Assembly: GCA_963666035.2 (NCBI GenBank)
Contig: CAXXJI010000018.1
Span: 1-21,506 of the forward strand
Length of the DNA stretch: 21,506 bases
Reading direction: 5' to 3'
From: CALMFG01 sp963666035
GTDB taxonomy: Bacteria; Bacillota; Clostridia; Christensenellales; CALMFG01
Shown: positions 1 to 6,855 of the stretch, piece by piece
Layout of the letters: the number at the start of each line of letters is the position of its first letter
Numbering within the stretch: the first letter of the stretch is position 1
Notes under the pieces: generated by a model
Told to the model about the DNA's origin: nothing
Seen by the model: only the letters and a program-made list of their open reading frames with translations
Databases searched by the model: none
Translations under genes and position numbers: made by a program

Positions 1-1
1 G

Positions 2-160
2 TCCTTTTATATGATCGGCGATCGGAGCTCCAGGCGTTTCCATCGGTTAAACGAGCTCTTTGCCGCCAAGGGCCAGATCGGCTTTCGAGGCTATGAGCGC
101 GTGGATGGCAAGTTGATCCTGCCCGAAGCGGTCAAAGTCTTAAAGATGGCGTCGGAATAG
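2..160 (+). CDS. HK97-family major capsid protein, C-terminal end (5' truncated)
   Basis: The open frame enters from the left edge and ends at a TAG at 158-160, giving the last 52 residues of a protein. The segment reads through DRSSRRFHRLNELFAAKGQI and closes with a VDGKLILPEAVKVLKM-type tail. This is the C-terminal signature of Firmicutes-phage HK97-fold major capsid proteins, where an aromatic residue, RxNELxA, QIGFRG and a hydrophobic AVxVLKM end form the last strands of the A domain. The protein builds the icosahedral head shell. The genes that follow (connector, head closure, tail) are what normally lies downstream of a capsid gene, which supports the call. Only the end is visible, so the scaffold or protease part cannot be judged. 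Confidence 0.85.
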   Translation, partial: SFYMIGDRSSRRFHRLNELFAAKGQIGFRGYERVDGKLILPEAVKVLKMASE

Positions 161-172
161 GAGGATTAAACG

Positions 173-418
173 ATGAAGATCAAAATGCTTGAAAACTGTG
201 TGGGGAACCGATTCTCCTACACCAAAGGCGCGACCTTGACCGTCACCGATAAGGTCGGCAAGGACCTCGTCAAAGCGGGCTATGCCGAGCTATTGGATAA
301 AAAAAGTCAGCCGGCAGATGAAGAGACTGAGCAGACCCAGACGGCTCAAGTTAAAGCAGAGGTGACTGAAACAGAGGCCGAAAGCAAATCGGATCAAAAA
401 GCCGGTAAAGCGAAATAA
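173..418 (+). CDS. Small phage protein downstream of major capsid
   Basis: An 81-residue protein with a strong ribosome site (AGGAGG about 10 bases before the ATG), 12 bases after the capsid stop. The first 42 residues look folded and carry a GxxLxVxDKVGKDLVKAGYAE pattern. That pattern is common in small proteins placed between capsid and connector genes of Firmicutes phages. The rest is a charged, Glu/Lys/Thr/Gln-rich tail that is probably disordered. Its stop codon overlaps the start of the connector gene as TAATG, so the two are likely translationally coupled. The role is not established; a minor head or head-decoration function is an inference from position only. Confidence 0.7.
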   Translation: MKIKMLENCVGNRFSYTKGATLTVTDKVGKDLVKAGYAELLDKKSQPADEETEQTQTAQVKAEVTETEAESKSDQKAGKAK

Positions 419-705
419 TGGCTCTGGTGACTTTAGAGGAAGCTAAGGCTTATCTCAAAATTGAAATTGAAGATGATGACACGATGTTGTCTATGCAGAT
501 TGAAGCAGCGGAAGCATACCTAACCGGGGCGACAGGGCAGACCTACGCCCCGGAAACGGATGTTTTGGCCAAACTGTATTGCCTGATGCTGACACAGCAC
601 TTATATGACAATCGAACGCTGGTAGTAGCAGGAAATGAGAGCTTAAGCACAACCGCATCAGCAATAATGCTTCAGTTGCAGTGTGGAGTGGACGAAACCT
701 CATGA
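418..705 (+). CDS. Phage head-tail connector (gp6-like)
   Basis: A 95-residue, mostly helical protein beginning MALVTLEEAKAYLKIE, followed by a DDDTMLSMQIEAAEAYL segment. This is the usual opening of the gp6-like / YqbG-type head-tail connector family: a short N-terminal strand, then helices with paired acidic residues. Length is normal for the family (about 90-110 residues). These proteins form a ring under the portal as the first layer of the neck. The start is inside the previous stop (TAATG). Its own stop (TGA at 703-705) overlaps the next ATG at 702, so the gene sits inside a chain of coupled neck genes. Confidence 0.85.
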   Translation: MALVTLEEAKAYLKIEIEDDDTMLSMQIEAAEAYLTGATGQTYAPETDVLAKLYCLMLTQHLYDNRTLVVAGNESLSTTASAIMLQLQCGVDETS

Positions 706-1079
706 TTAAAATAAACCCAGGAGACCTAAACAGGCGTATAAAGATATATTCATACAATGCGGATGATGCTGTTTCGGATGAAGCAGGTGGGTTTGAGGAC
801 GTATGGGGCACCAAGGAAGGCTGGACGCATGTGTGCGATGCATGGGCGTCGGTCAGGCCAGCTTCAGAGCGTGCGCAAGAGTATGCTGAAAAAATGATGG
901 TTACCATTTCTCATACTGTATTAGTAAGATACAACTCGGCTATAAAGAGTGATCAGTCAATAAAATATGATGGGCGAAAGCTGGATATTCAAACCATACG
1001 CAATTTTGATGAAAGCAATAAATACTTACAACTGATGTGCATTGAGGATACTGGAACGGAAGGCGATGTTGAAACATGA
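702..1079 (+). CDS. Phage head closure / head-tail adaptor (SPP1 gp16-like)
   Basis: A 125-residue protein. I place the start at the ATG at 702 because it overlaps the upstream TGA as ATGA and gives the typical N-terminus, MIKINPGDLNRRIKIY. An in-frame GTG at 681 would only add residues that read out of the connector gene. The INPGxLNxRIxIY opening, a central WASVRPASERAQEYA segment and a C-terminal region rich in beta strands match the SPP1 gp16-like head-tail adaptor family of small beta-barrel stoppers. The protein seals the neck below the connector. Its stop (TGA at 1077-1079) overlaps the next start as ATGA. Confidence 0.85.
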   Translation: MIKINPGDLNRRIKIYSYNADDAVSDEAGGFEDVWGTKEGWTHVCDAWASVRPASERAQEYAEKMMVTISHTVLVRYNSAIKSDQSIKYDGRKLDIQTIRNFDESNKYLQLMCIEDTGTEGDVET

Positions 1080-1492
1080 GCATAACTGTTACAGGCGAAA
1101 AAGAAACGATCAAAAAGCTGTGGATTTATAATGATGCATTCATTAAAAATGCAAAGCGTATTACGAGAAAAGCATCAAAGAATGTTGAGGATGATTACAA
1201 AACGCGAGTACCGGTTGGCAAAACTGGGAACCTCCGAAAATCTGTTAAAGCGAAGAATATTTATAACAGAGGAGGTGGACCTGCCGCAACGGTAATGCCG
1301 AGAGCAACGAAAGCAGGGCGAGGATATCATAGACACATGGTTGCATATGGAACTAAACCGAGGTCGCAAAGGCGTGGTAAGTCAACAGGCATAATGCCAA
1401 GGAATGACTTCACTCATGGAGTAGGGGCGGCGGCGGATGCACAATTTAATGCGGATATGCAAGCGGAGGTGAGCAAGCATGTCGTTATTTGA
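1076..1492 (+). CDS. HK97 gp10-like tail/neck protein
   Basis: A 138-residue basic protein that contains VPVGKTGNLRKSVKAK at about residues 45-60 and HMVAYGTKPRSQRRG further on. The P-V-x-TGxLRxSv motif followed by a VxYGT turn is the hallmark of the HK97 gp10-like family, found between the head closure protein and the tail terminator. Its exact role is debated; it is usually placed in neck or tail completion. It starts at an ATGA overlap and its last codons overlap the start of the next gene by 14 bases. Codon use is AT-richer than in the first two genes of the window. Confidence 0.82.
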   Translation: MSITVTGEKETIKKLWIYNDAFIKNAKRITRKASKNVEDDYKTRVPVGKTGNLRKSVKAKNIYNRGGGPAATVMPRATKAGRGYHRHMVAYGTKPRSQRRGKSTGIMPRNDFTHGVGAAADAQFNADMQAEVSKHVVI

Positions 1493-1853
1493 CCTGCAAA
1501 AAGCGATTCTTAATGCAATAAAGAAAAATGAAGTGACTGCGATAGCAAAAATTTATGATTATGTGCCAAAAGCAGCGCTGTTCCCATTCATTGTGATTGG
1601 CGATGATAGGGCAGATGAGTATAACACGAAAAACTCAAAAGGGTTTATAACAACATCCACGATATATCTTTGGGGCAAAGAACGCAGTATGAAGGAGATC
1701 AAGAATCTAATTTCAATACTTGAAAGATTGTTATCAAAAGATATTGGAAGCTTTGAGTTTTATAAAATAACAGAAATGTCAACGGTTCGGCATGATGTTG
1801 AGTATGTGAAAGGGACGATTATTGTCCAATACAAAGTTATGGAGGATAACTAA
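1479..1853 (+). CDS. Tail terminator / tail completion protein (DUF3168-like)
   Basis: A 124-residue protein with a good ribosome site (GGAGGTGAG) inside the end of the previous gene. It starts MSLFDLQKAILNAI and then has KIYDYVPKAALFPFIVIGDD. The V-P-x-x-x-x-FPFIxIG element followed by a run of strands and a helix is characteristic of the DUF3168 (SPP1 gp17 / lambda gpU-like) family. These proteins cap the head-proximal end of the tail tube and join tail to neck. Position directly before the major tail protein is the normal place. Length is within the family range. Confidence 0.82.
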   Translation: MSLFDLQKAILNAIKKNEVTAIAKIYDYVPKAALFPFIVIGDDRADEYNTKNSKGFITTSTIYLWGKERSMKEIKNLISILERLLSKDIGSFEFYKITEMSTVRHDVEYVKGTIIVQYKVMEDN

Positions 1854-2252
1854 ATGGGAAAAATAAAGGGTGTAGACGTTAAGGTAAAAATAGGGACCGC
1901 TTTTGTTGGAGGACAACGCGGTGCGACTTTGAACAGGTCGTCGGAAACGATTGATGAAACAACAAAAGATAGTGCGGGATGGAAAGAAAATGGGGCGGGT
2001 TTCAAAGAATGGGGTGTTGACTGCGATGGTTTAATTCCTGTTGATGATACAGCTTATGAAGCGTTGGAAGATGCGTTCGAAAACGGGACCCCTGTGGAGT
2101 TGGAAGTAGCGGAACCGAATGGGAAAAAATACAATGGTTCAGCGTTGATCACGGACTTCCCGCTGGAATACCCGTATGATGACGATGCAACATACTCAAT
2201 GACCTTTGCAGGTACTGGTGCCCTGACAAAGACAGCTGCGCCTGCAGAATAA
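1854..2252 (+). CDS. Major tail protein (TP901-1-type)
   Basis: A 132-residue protein starting directly after the previous stop, with GGAGG in the last codons of the upstream gene. The start region shows VDVKVKIGTAFVGGQRGATL, then ETIDETTKDSAGWKE and an SMTFAGTGAL end. The pattern G-Q-x-x-A-T-L, DxTTKDSxGWxE and a terminal F-x-G-x-G-x-L belongs to the TP901-1-like major tail (tube) protein family. It polymerises into the hollow tail tube around the tape measure. Its place between the terminator and the chaperone is canonical. Confidence 0.87.
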   Translation: MGKIKGVDVKVKIGTAFVGGQRGATLNRSSETIDETTKDSAGWKENGAGFKEWGVDCDGLIPVDDTAYEALEDAFENGTPVELEVAEPNGKKYNGSALITDFPLEYPYDDDATYSMTFAGTGALTKTAAPAE

Positions 2253-2265
2253 GGAGATAAGCCAA

Positions 2266-2619
2266 ATGACAGGACAAGCTATAAGTTTTGAAGCCGGCGG
2301 TCGCTCATATGAACTCAGATTTAGCACGAATGCATTTTGCAAAGCTGAGGAATTGCTTGGTTTCTCAATCATGAAACTGGAAGATGAAATAAGTTTTTCA
2401 ACAATAAGGGTTTTGCTTCTGTGCGGTTTGACGTGGGCTGATCGCACCCTGAGCACGGATAAAGCGGGGAAAATATTGGATGAGGCGCTTATGGAGGAAG
2501 GGCAAACGTTTGAGGATATGTTTGAGCTAATTACAAAAGCAATTGAAAATGCGATGCCGACGCGCGAAGAAGAAGAGCATCCAGCAAGAAAAAACAGACG
2601 TGGGGGAAAGAAGAGCTAG
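2266..2619 (+). CDS. Tail assembly chaperone, short form (gpG-like)
   Basis: A 117-residue protein with a clear ribosome site (AAGGAGAT). The beginning, SFEAGGRSYELRFSTNAFC followed by KAEELLGFSI, matches the GTA gp11 / gpG-like tail chaperone group: a small strand pair, then helices. It ends with a charged, Arg/Lys-rich tail at a TAG at 2617-2619. In many long-tailed phages this product coexists with a longer frameshifted form, and the two coat the tape measure during tail assembly. The slippery site 22 bases before the stop (see separate entry) and the overlapping downstream frame show the same arrangement here. Confidence 0.85.
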   Translation: MTGQAISFEAGGRSYELRFSTNAFCKAEELLGFSIMKLEDEISFSTIRVLLLCGLTWADRTLSTDKAGKILDEALMEEGQTFEDMFELITKAIENAMPTREEEEHPARKNRRGGKKS

Positions 2620-2900
2620 GGTTTGATGAAGCTTACAAATATTACACTGGTGAAATTGGACTATCGCCAGATGAGTTTTATTCGAGTACCCCAAGAGAAC
2701 TTCAGTTGAAAGCAGAAGGATACCTTTCGGCTAAGAAAGGTAATGCGGAATTGCAAAGCATGGCAACGGCAGTTGGTGTGCATAATGCAATGAGTAAGAA
2801 AAAAGCGAAGCTATTCAGCGAAGGCGAAGGCGAAGAGCCAAAGAAGATATCAAAAAAAGAAAAAAATGCACAACTGGAATATTTTGAAAAGGAGTTTTAA
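2266..2900 (+). CDS. Tail assembly chaperone, -1 frameshift product (gpGT-like)
   Basis: If ribosomes slip back one base at 2589-2595, translation passes the TAG at 2617 and continues in the -1 frame to a TAA at 2898-2900. The product would be about 211 residues. The extension reads TWGKEELGFDEAYKYYTGEI and then GLSPDEFYSSTPRELQLKAE. This is a well-known signature of the T part of gpGT proteins: an LGxDEA..YYTGEIGLSPdEF core followed by a helix that recruits tail protein. The extension has no ATG with a ribosome site of its own, which favours frameshifting over independent initiation. It ends in a Lys/Glu-rich tail. The frame relation and slippery heptamer are seen directly; the actual slippage is inferred. 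Confidence 0.8.
2589..2595 (+). promoter_or_regulatory. -1 ribosomal frameshift slippery site A AAA AAC
   Basis: The heptamer A AAA AAC lies in exact X XXY YYZ phase with the upstream chaperone frame (codons AGA AAA AAC). Slipping back one base re-pairs both tRNAs on AAA and enters the frame that encodes the conserved gpT-like domain. The next in-frame stop of the short form is only 22 bases on. I could not identify a convincing downstream pseudoknot by eye. Confidence 0.75.
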
Positions 2901-2934
2901 GCATCAGGTAAATACCTGGTGCTTTTATTTTTAT
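2901..2934 (+). terminator. Intrinsic terminator between chaperone and tape measure
   Basis: A 9-bp stem (2901-2909 with 2914-2922, one G-U pair) closes a 4-base loop and is followed by TTTTATTTTTAT. This is a typical rho-independent terminator. It begins right after the chaperone stop and ends 1-2 bases before the tape measure ATG, so it could reduce expression of everything downstream of the tail chaperone. Confidence 0.75.
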
Positions 2935-2935
2935 C

Positions 2936-5119
2936 ATGGGATTACTAATAAAAATAGGTGCGGACTTAAGCAGCTTTAAGTCAAAAATGAAGCGTGCAAC
3001 AAAAGAAATATCTTTTTTAGGCTCGAGTATAAGTAACGTCGGCGGAACACTAACAAGAGGCATAACTATGCCGCTTGTAGGGATTGTGGTTGCTGCAGGT
3101 AAGGTCGGTATGGACTTTGAAGCACAAATGAATCGAGTCGCAGCTATTAGTGGAGCCACTGGAGAAGAATTAGCGGCTCTTGAAGGTAAAGCGCGCGAAT
3201 TAGGATCGTCAACAATGTTTAGCGCTACTCAAGCGGCGGAAGGCTTAGAAAACTTCTCAAGAGCGGGATTCAGCGTTGAAGAAAGTTTGAATGCGATTGA
3301 GCCGTCTTTAAAACTTGCGATTGCCACAGGAACAGACCTTAGCACAACAACCGATATTGTAGCGAATGCGATTCGTGGTTTTGGTTTAGACGCAAAGGAC
3401 GCGGCTGGCTTGGCTGACCTTTTGGCCAGCACGGCGGCAAGCTCCAATACAACCTTAGAAGAACTCGGCGATGCCTTTAACTACGTGGCACCGTTAGCAG
3501 CGTCATATGGTTATACAACCGAGGATGTTGCAGAGGCGTTAGGTCACATGGCTAACGCGGGAATCACAGGCAGTAAAGCGGGTACGACTTTGCGAAGAGC
3601 AATGGGAAATCTCGTAGGTGCAACAGGGGAAGCTAAAGACAAGATGGAGGAGCTTGGGATTGAGGTCGCGGATGCAGAAGGAAACTTGTACCCGTTGGAT
3701 GATGTGATTGGTGACTTAAGGCAAAGCTTTGCCGGCATGTCCGAAGAGGAACAGGCGCTTACGGCGAACTTGCTGTTCGGAGAACAAGCGCAAGCAGGCA
3801 TGCTGGCTGTAATAAACGCCACAGAAGACAGCATTGATAATTTAGCCGATGCAACCACTAACTATAACGGAACAGTTGAAGAACAAGCAGCAATCATGCA
3901 AAGCGGAACAAAAGGAAGTTTGATGGAGCTAAAATCTGCGGCTGAAGAATTAGCTATTAAGCTTTCAGAAGTATTGTTGCCAGCTTTTCAAAAAATCATC
4001 GAAAAGGTTCAAGGTTTTGTAGATAAGTTAAATGCGCTGTCGCCAGAGCAAATGAACACGATTATGAAGATTATGGGTATTGTCGCTGCGGTTGGTCCAT
4101 TGCTTGTTGTAATAGGTAAAGCAATTTCAATAATGGGTAAAATTGGTCAGGCGTTTAAGATATTCAGTGGTGTTCTGGGTTTTGCATCAGCTGGACCTTT
4201 AGTATTAATTGTTGCAGGTATTGCGGCTTTAATAGCGATAGGCGTTCTTCTATATCAACACTGGGATGAAATTAAAGCATGGTTAATAAATGCGTGGACA
4301 ACCATAAGAGATGCTGCGGTAAATCTATGGACTGGAATAAGTTCTTTTTTTACGGGGTTATGGACATCGATAAAAACGGAAATATCAACAGCGTGGAATG
4401 CCATCAAAGAGTTTTTTGCAGGTATTTGGAAAGGAATAGTTGAAGGGGCAAAAACCAAATTTGAAAACATGAAACTATTCTTTGAGTCGATTTGGATGGG
4501 AATAACACAAATATTCCAATTTTACGCAGAAATATTTCAAATGCTTTTTAGTATATTTACGAGTATCCTACAAGGCAATTGGCAAGCCGCGTGGGAAATG
4601 ATAAAAACTCTGTTAGCTAATGCTTGGAACAACATTAAGACAATATTCAAAACAGCGCTGGAATTTGTTTTAAATCTTTTTGGGACAAATATGGATGAGC
4701 TAGTAGAAAAAGTAACAGATAGAATTGAGGAAATAAAGCAGACGTTTGAAGATTTAAAGGAAAAGATAAAGGGGATCATAGATAAAATCACATCAATTTG
4801 GAAAGGATTCAAGCTGCCGACATTTACACTGAAAATGGCGGTAAAAACGTTTTTGGGAAAAACGATAACTTACCCGACTGGCTTTAGCATAAATTGGCAT
4901 GCTGAAGGCGGAATATTTACTCGACCAACGATACTTGGAGGTCACGGCTTTGGGGACAACCCGGGCGGAAAAGAAGCAATTTTGCCGTTGAACAGACTAC
5001 CTGGGTTATTGGGCATGGACGGAGATAAACAGGTAGTAATACAAGTCGTCATTGATGGTGATGTGGTTCAGGAATATTCGGACAAAAAGCTGGGTAGACG
5101 TCTGCAAGGAGGGCTTTAG
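2936..5119 (+). CDS. Tape measure protein
   Basis: A 727-residue protein starting LLIKIGADLSSFKSKMKRAT, the standard opening of Firmicutes tape measures. Residues about 60-350 form the PhageMin_Tail (TP901 core) domain, including ISGATGEELAALEGKARELG, STMFSATQAAEGLENFSRAG and a GSKAGTTLRRA motif. Hydrophobic, Gly/Ile-rich stretches at about 380-410 and 420-445 are likely membrane-inserting segments. They are followed by Trp-rich helical repeats (W..I..f..giW..I) and a C-terminal basic part. The protein sets tail length and is ejected with the DNA. At the usual 0.15 nm per residue it predicts a tail near 110 nm. The start lacks a normal Shine-Dalgarno and an in-frame stop at 2909 rules out an upstream start. 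Confidence 0.93.
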   Translation: MGLLIKIGADLSSFKSKMKRATKEISFLGSSISNVGGTLTRGITMPLVGIVVAAGKVGMDFEAQMNRVAAISGATGEELAALEGKARELGSSTMFSATQAAEGLENFSRAGFSVEESLNAIEPSLKLAIATGTDLSTTTDIVANAIRGFGLDAKDAAGLADLLASTAASSNTTLEELGDAFNYVAPLAASYGYTTEDVAEALGHMANAGITGSKAGTTLRRAMGNLVGATGEAKDKMEELGIEVADAEGNLYPLDDVIGDLRQSFAGMSEEEQALTANLLFGEQAQAGMLAVINATEDSIDNLADATTNYNGTVEEQAAIMQSGTKGSLMELKSAAEELAIKLSEVLLPAFQKIIEKVQGFVDKLNALSPEQMNTIMKIMGIVAAVGPLLVVIGKAISIMGKIGQAFKIFSGVLGFASAGPLVLIVAGIAALIAIGVLLYQHWDEIKAWLINAWTTIRDAAVNLWTGISSFFTGLWTSIKTEISTAWNAIKEFFAGIWKGIVEGAKTKFENMKLFFESIWMGITQIFQFYAEIFQMLFSIFTSILQGNWQAAWEMIKTLLANAWNNIKTIFKTALEFVLNLFGTNMDELVEKVTDRIEEIKQTFEDLKEKIKGIIDKITSIWKGFKLPTFTLKMAVKTFLGKTITYPTGFSINWHAEGGIFTRPTILGGHGFGDNPGGKEAILPLNRLPGLLGMDGDKQVVIQVVIDGDVVQEYSDKKLGRRLQGGL

Positions 5120-5121
5120 TC

Positions 5122-6297
5122 GTGTGGCAGTTTTACATTAACGGAATTGAGCAGATTGACAAAGCAATATCCGCATCAGTATCAACGGAACTTGATCGGC
5201 AGAACAACACATTTAGTATAAATCTTAAGAACATTCACGACACATATCATTTTTTAGAAGCCAATATTCTCATCGATGGTGAGGATATTGCATCGGGAAT
5301 TATTACAAGCCAAAGCTTTAAAGATCGAGGAAGCAAACGAGCGGATATGACGGTAGAAGACCATTACTACATCCTTCAACGGAGATGTGTGGTTGAGCGG
5401 TACACGAAGATGAAGGTGTCGGATATTCTCATTCATGCCTTGACTAAGTATGCACCTGAGTTTTCGACTACATTCGTAGACCCAACACCAAAGGTGGTGG
5501 AGAGCTTACCTTGTGACTATATCTACCTTTCGGAACTGATTAATAAACTGATAGCGTACTTGCCGGGCTGGCATTTTTATATTGATGCTGACAGGGAGTT
5601 TCATTTATTTGAAACATATGAAGCGGATGGGGTCAGGTTTGAGCCGATAGACGGAAAGTGGAACTACCTGCCTCGCTCGTTAGAGGTGAACTATGAAGCC
5701 GAGAACGTGGTTTCAAGAGTGTGGGTCGTGGGGGCTGAACAGGCGGCTGAAAAACCAATCACGCAGTACTTTACGGGAGATGGACAGAACAGATATTTTA
5801 CGCTGGCGTATGAACCAAATTACGTGGAAGTGTATTTGGATGATGTCTTAATGAGCAGCCTGGTTGACTCAAACGATGACGGGGCGCAGGACTTTCTGAC
5901 CAGCAAAACGGGCAAAGCCCTGTATATACCGGCGAACATCGAGACTCCATTTACCGGGGAGATCAAGATTGTTTACCGCCCGACCATGCAGTATATTGAT
6001 TATTTTGCAAGGAGTGATTCGGATAACCCTTATTTGTTGGAAGCGATTATAAAAAATAAGGATGTGGCGAACAAGCTAGAAACGAGGGCGTATGGAAAAG
6101 CTGAAATACAACGCAGAAAAAGTATTAGACGTACAGTGAAATTAAAGACTTATGAAAAAGTATGGATCGGTCGCAGACACTATGTAAAGGACCCGGACTA
6201 CGATGTGGACGGTTTTTATTTGGCTACTAAAGTCAGTGTGTCTTTACCGACTGTGGGAAGACCGCTGTTTACCGTAACATTGGAGGAAATCACATGA
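5122..6297 (+). CDS. Tail-tip hub / baseplate protein (gp27 / gpD-like)
   Basis: A 391-residue protein with GTG start and a strong AAGGAGGG ribosome site, 2 bases after the tape measure stop. The order of parts fits a phage tail hub: an N-terminal strand-rich ring domain (about 1-95), a SDILIHALTKYAP helical motif with a YLSELINKLIAYLPGWHFYI segment (about 95-160), and an FHLFE strand. An inserted beta-rich domain follows (about 205-295), containing DGQNRYFTLAYEPNYVEVYL. The C-terminal ring domain ends in FTVTLEEIT. LysM-like or peptidase domains, found in many tail-associated lysins, are absent. No separate distal tail (Dit) gene lies between it and the tape measure. I infer a hub that joins tube to fibres; family identity is by pattern, not by alignment. 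Confidence 0.72.
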   Translation: MWQFYINGIEQIDKAISASVSTELDRQNNTFSINLKNIHDTYHFLEANILIDGEDIASGIITSQSFKDRGSKRADMTVEDHYYILQRRCVVERYTKMKVSDILIHALTKYAPEFSTTFVDPTPKVVESLPCDYIYLSELINKLIAYLPGWHFYIDADREFHLFETYEADGVRFEPIDGKWNYLPRSLEVNYEAENVVSRVWVVGAEQAAEKPITQYFTGDGQNRYFTLAYEPNYVEVYLDDVLMSSLVDSNDDGAQDFLTSKTGKALYIPANIETPFTGEIKIVYRPTMQYIDYFARSDSDNPYLLEAIIKNKDVANKLETRAYGKAEIQRRKSIRRTVKLKTYEKVWIGRRHYVKDPDYDVDGFYLATKVSVSLPTVGRPLFTVTLEEIT

Positions 6298-6521
6298 GTA
6301 GCTTAACAGAAATTTTACAAGGACAGAATGACCGTATCACAGCCTTAGAGGATGCGACATTGGATGAGAACATGATTTTACCGAAGATACAAAAGGTTTA
6401 TGACGGAATCGAAGTAGCGGCACGGATACGCGTTAAACGGGCAAAATATTATTTATGTGGTCAGATAGTTTGTAGCCCGACGCAGACAAACTGTATTCAA
6501 TATGAGGAGGTGGTGTACTAA
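6294..6521 (+). CDS. Small phage tail-tip protein, unknown function
   Basis: A 75-residue protein with GGAGG ribosome site and ATGA overlap with the hub gene. The N-terminal part (SLTEILQGQNDRITALEDAT) looks like a short coiled coil, as in proteins that trimerise at tail tips. The C-terminal part has two or three cysteines (LCGQIVC and TNC). I do not recognise a family. Overlap on both sides (TAATG with the next gene) and its place between hub and fibre suggest a structural or assembly role in the tail tip. Confidence 0.6.
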   Translation: MSSLTEILQGQNDRITALEDATLDENMILPKIQKVYDGIEVAARIRVKRAKYYLCGQIVCSPTQTNCIQYEEVVY

Positions 6522-6853
6522 TGGTATCGGACAAATTATTAACATTTGTAGCTCTGGAATTAAGCGCAGAGATCACACATCTTGGTGTAGGCGATGGAGC
6601 GGCTCCAGATGTAGATGATGTGCTATTACCTGATGAGGTATTGCGAAAAACGGCAAATTCGTATTTGGACGGAGTTGAGGTTATCAAAGAGATATATCTT
6701 GATGAGACGGAGTTGAACGGGACTACTTTGAAAAGTGCAGGAGTGTACGGGAACGGGAATACAGAGATGTATGCCGGTGGGACATTTGAAGTATTAAAGC
6801 AGGCAGGCGAGAGTCTGACCATTTCGGTGGAAATCACCGTAGGAAGGGAATAA
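6521..6853 (+). CDS. Tail fibre-associated / baseplate wedge-like protein
   Basis: A 110-residue protein whose start overlaps the previous stop (TAATG) behind a GAGGAGG site. It shows THLGVGDGAAPDVDDVLLPD, then RKTANSYLDG and ELNGTTLKSAGVYGNG. The pattern gxGxgaaP..dt.L..E..Rk......V and a later NGttlkeaGly is common in the N-terminal attachment domains of phage tail fibres and small fibre-base proteins. No receptor-binding part is present, so it probably bridges the hub and the large fibre gene that follows. The function is inferred from pattern and position. Confidence 0.55.
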   Translation: MVSDKLLTFVALELSAEITHLGVGDGAAPDVDDVLLPDEVLRKTANSYLDGVEVIKEIYLDETELNGTTLKSAGVYGNGNTEMYAGGTFEVLKQAGESLTISVEITVGRE

Positions 6854-6855
6854 CG

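Noticed and set aside
2706..2900. Separate 64-residue gene starting at a TTG after the chaperone
   Set aside because: Conserved residues of the family begin far upstream of this TTG in the same frame, there is no convincing ribosome site, and the slippery heptamer explains expression as a -1 fusion.
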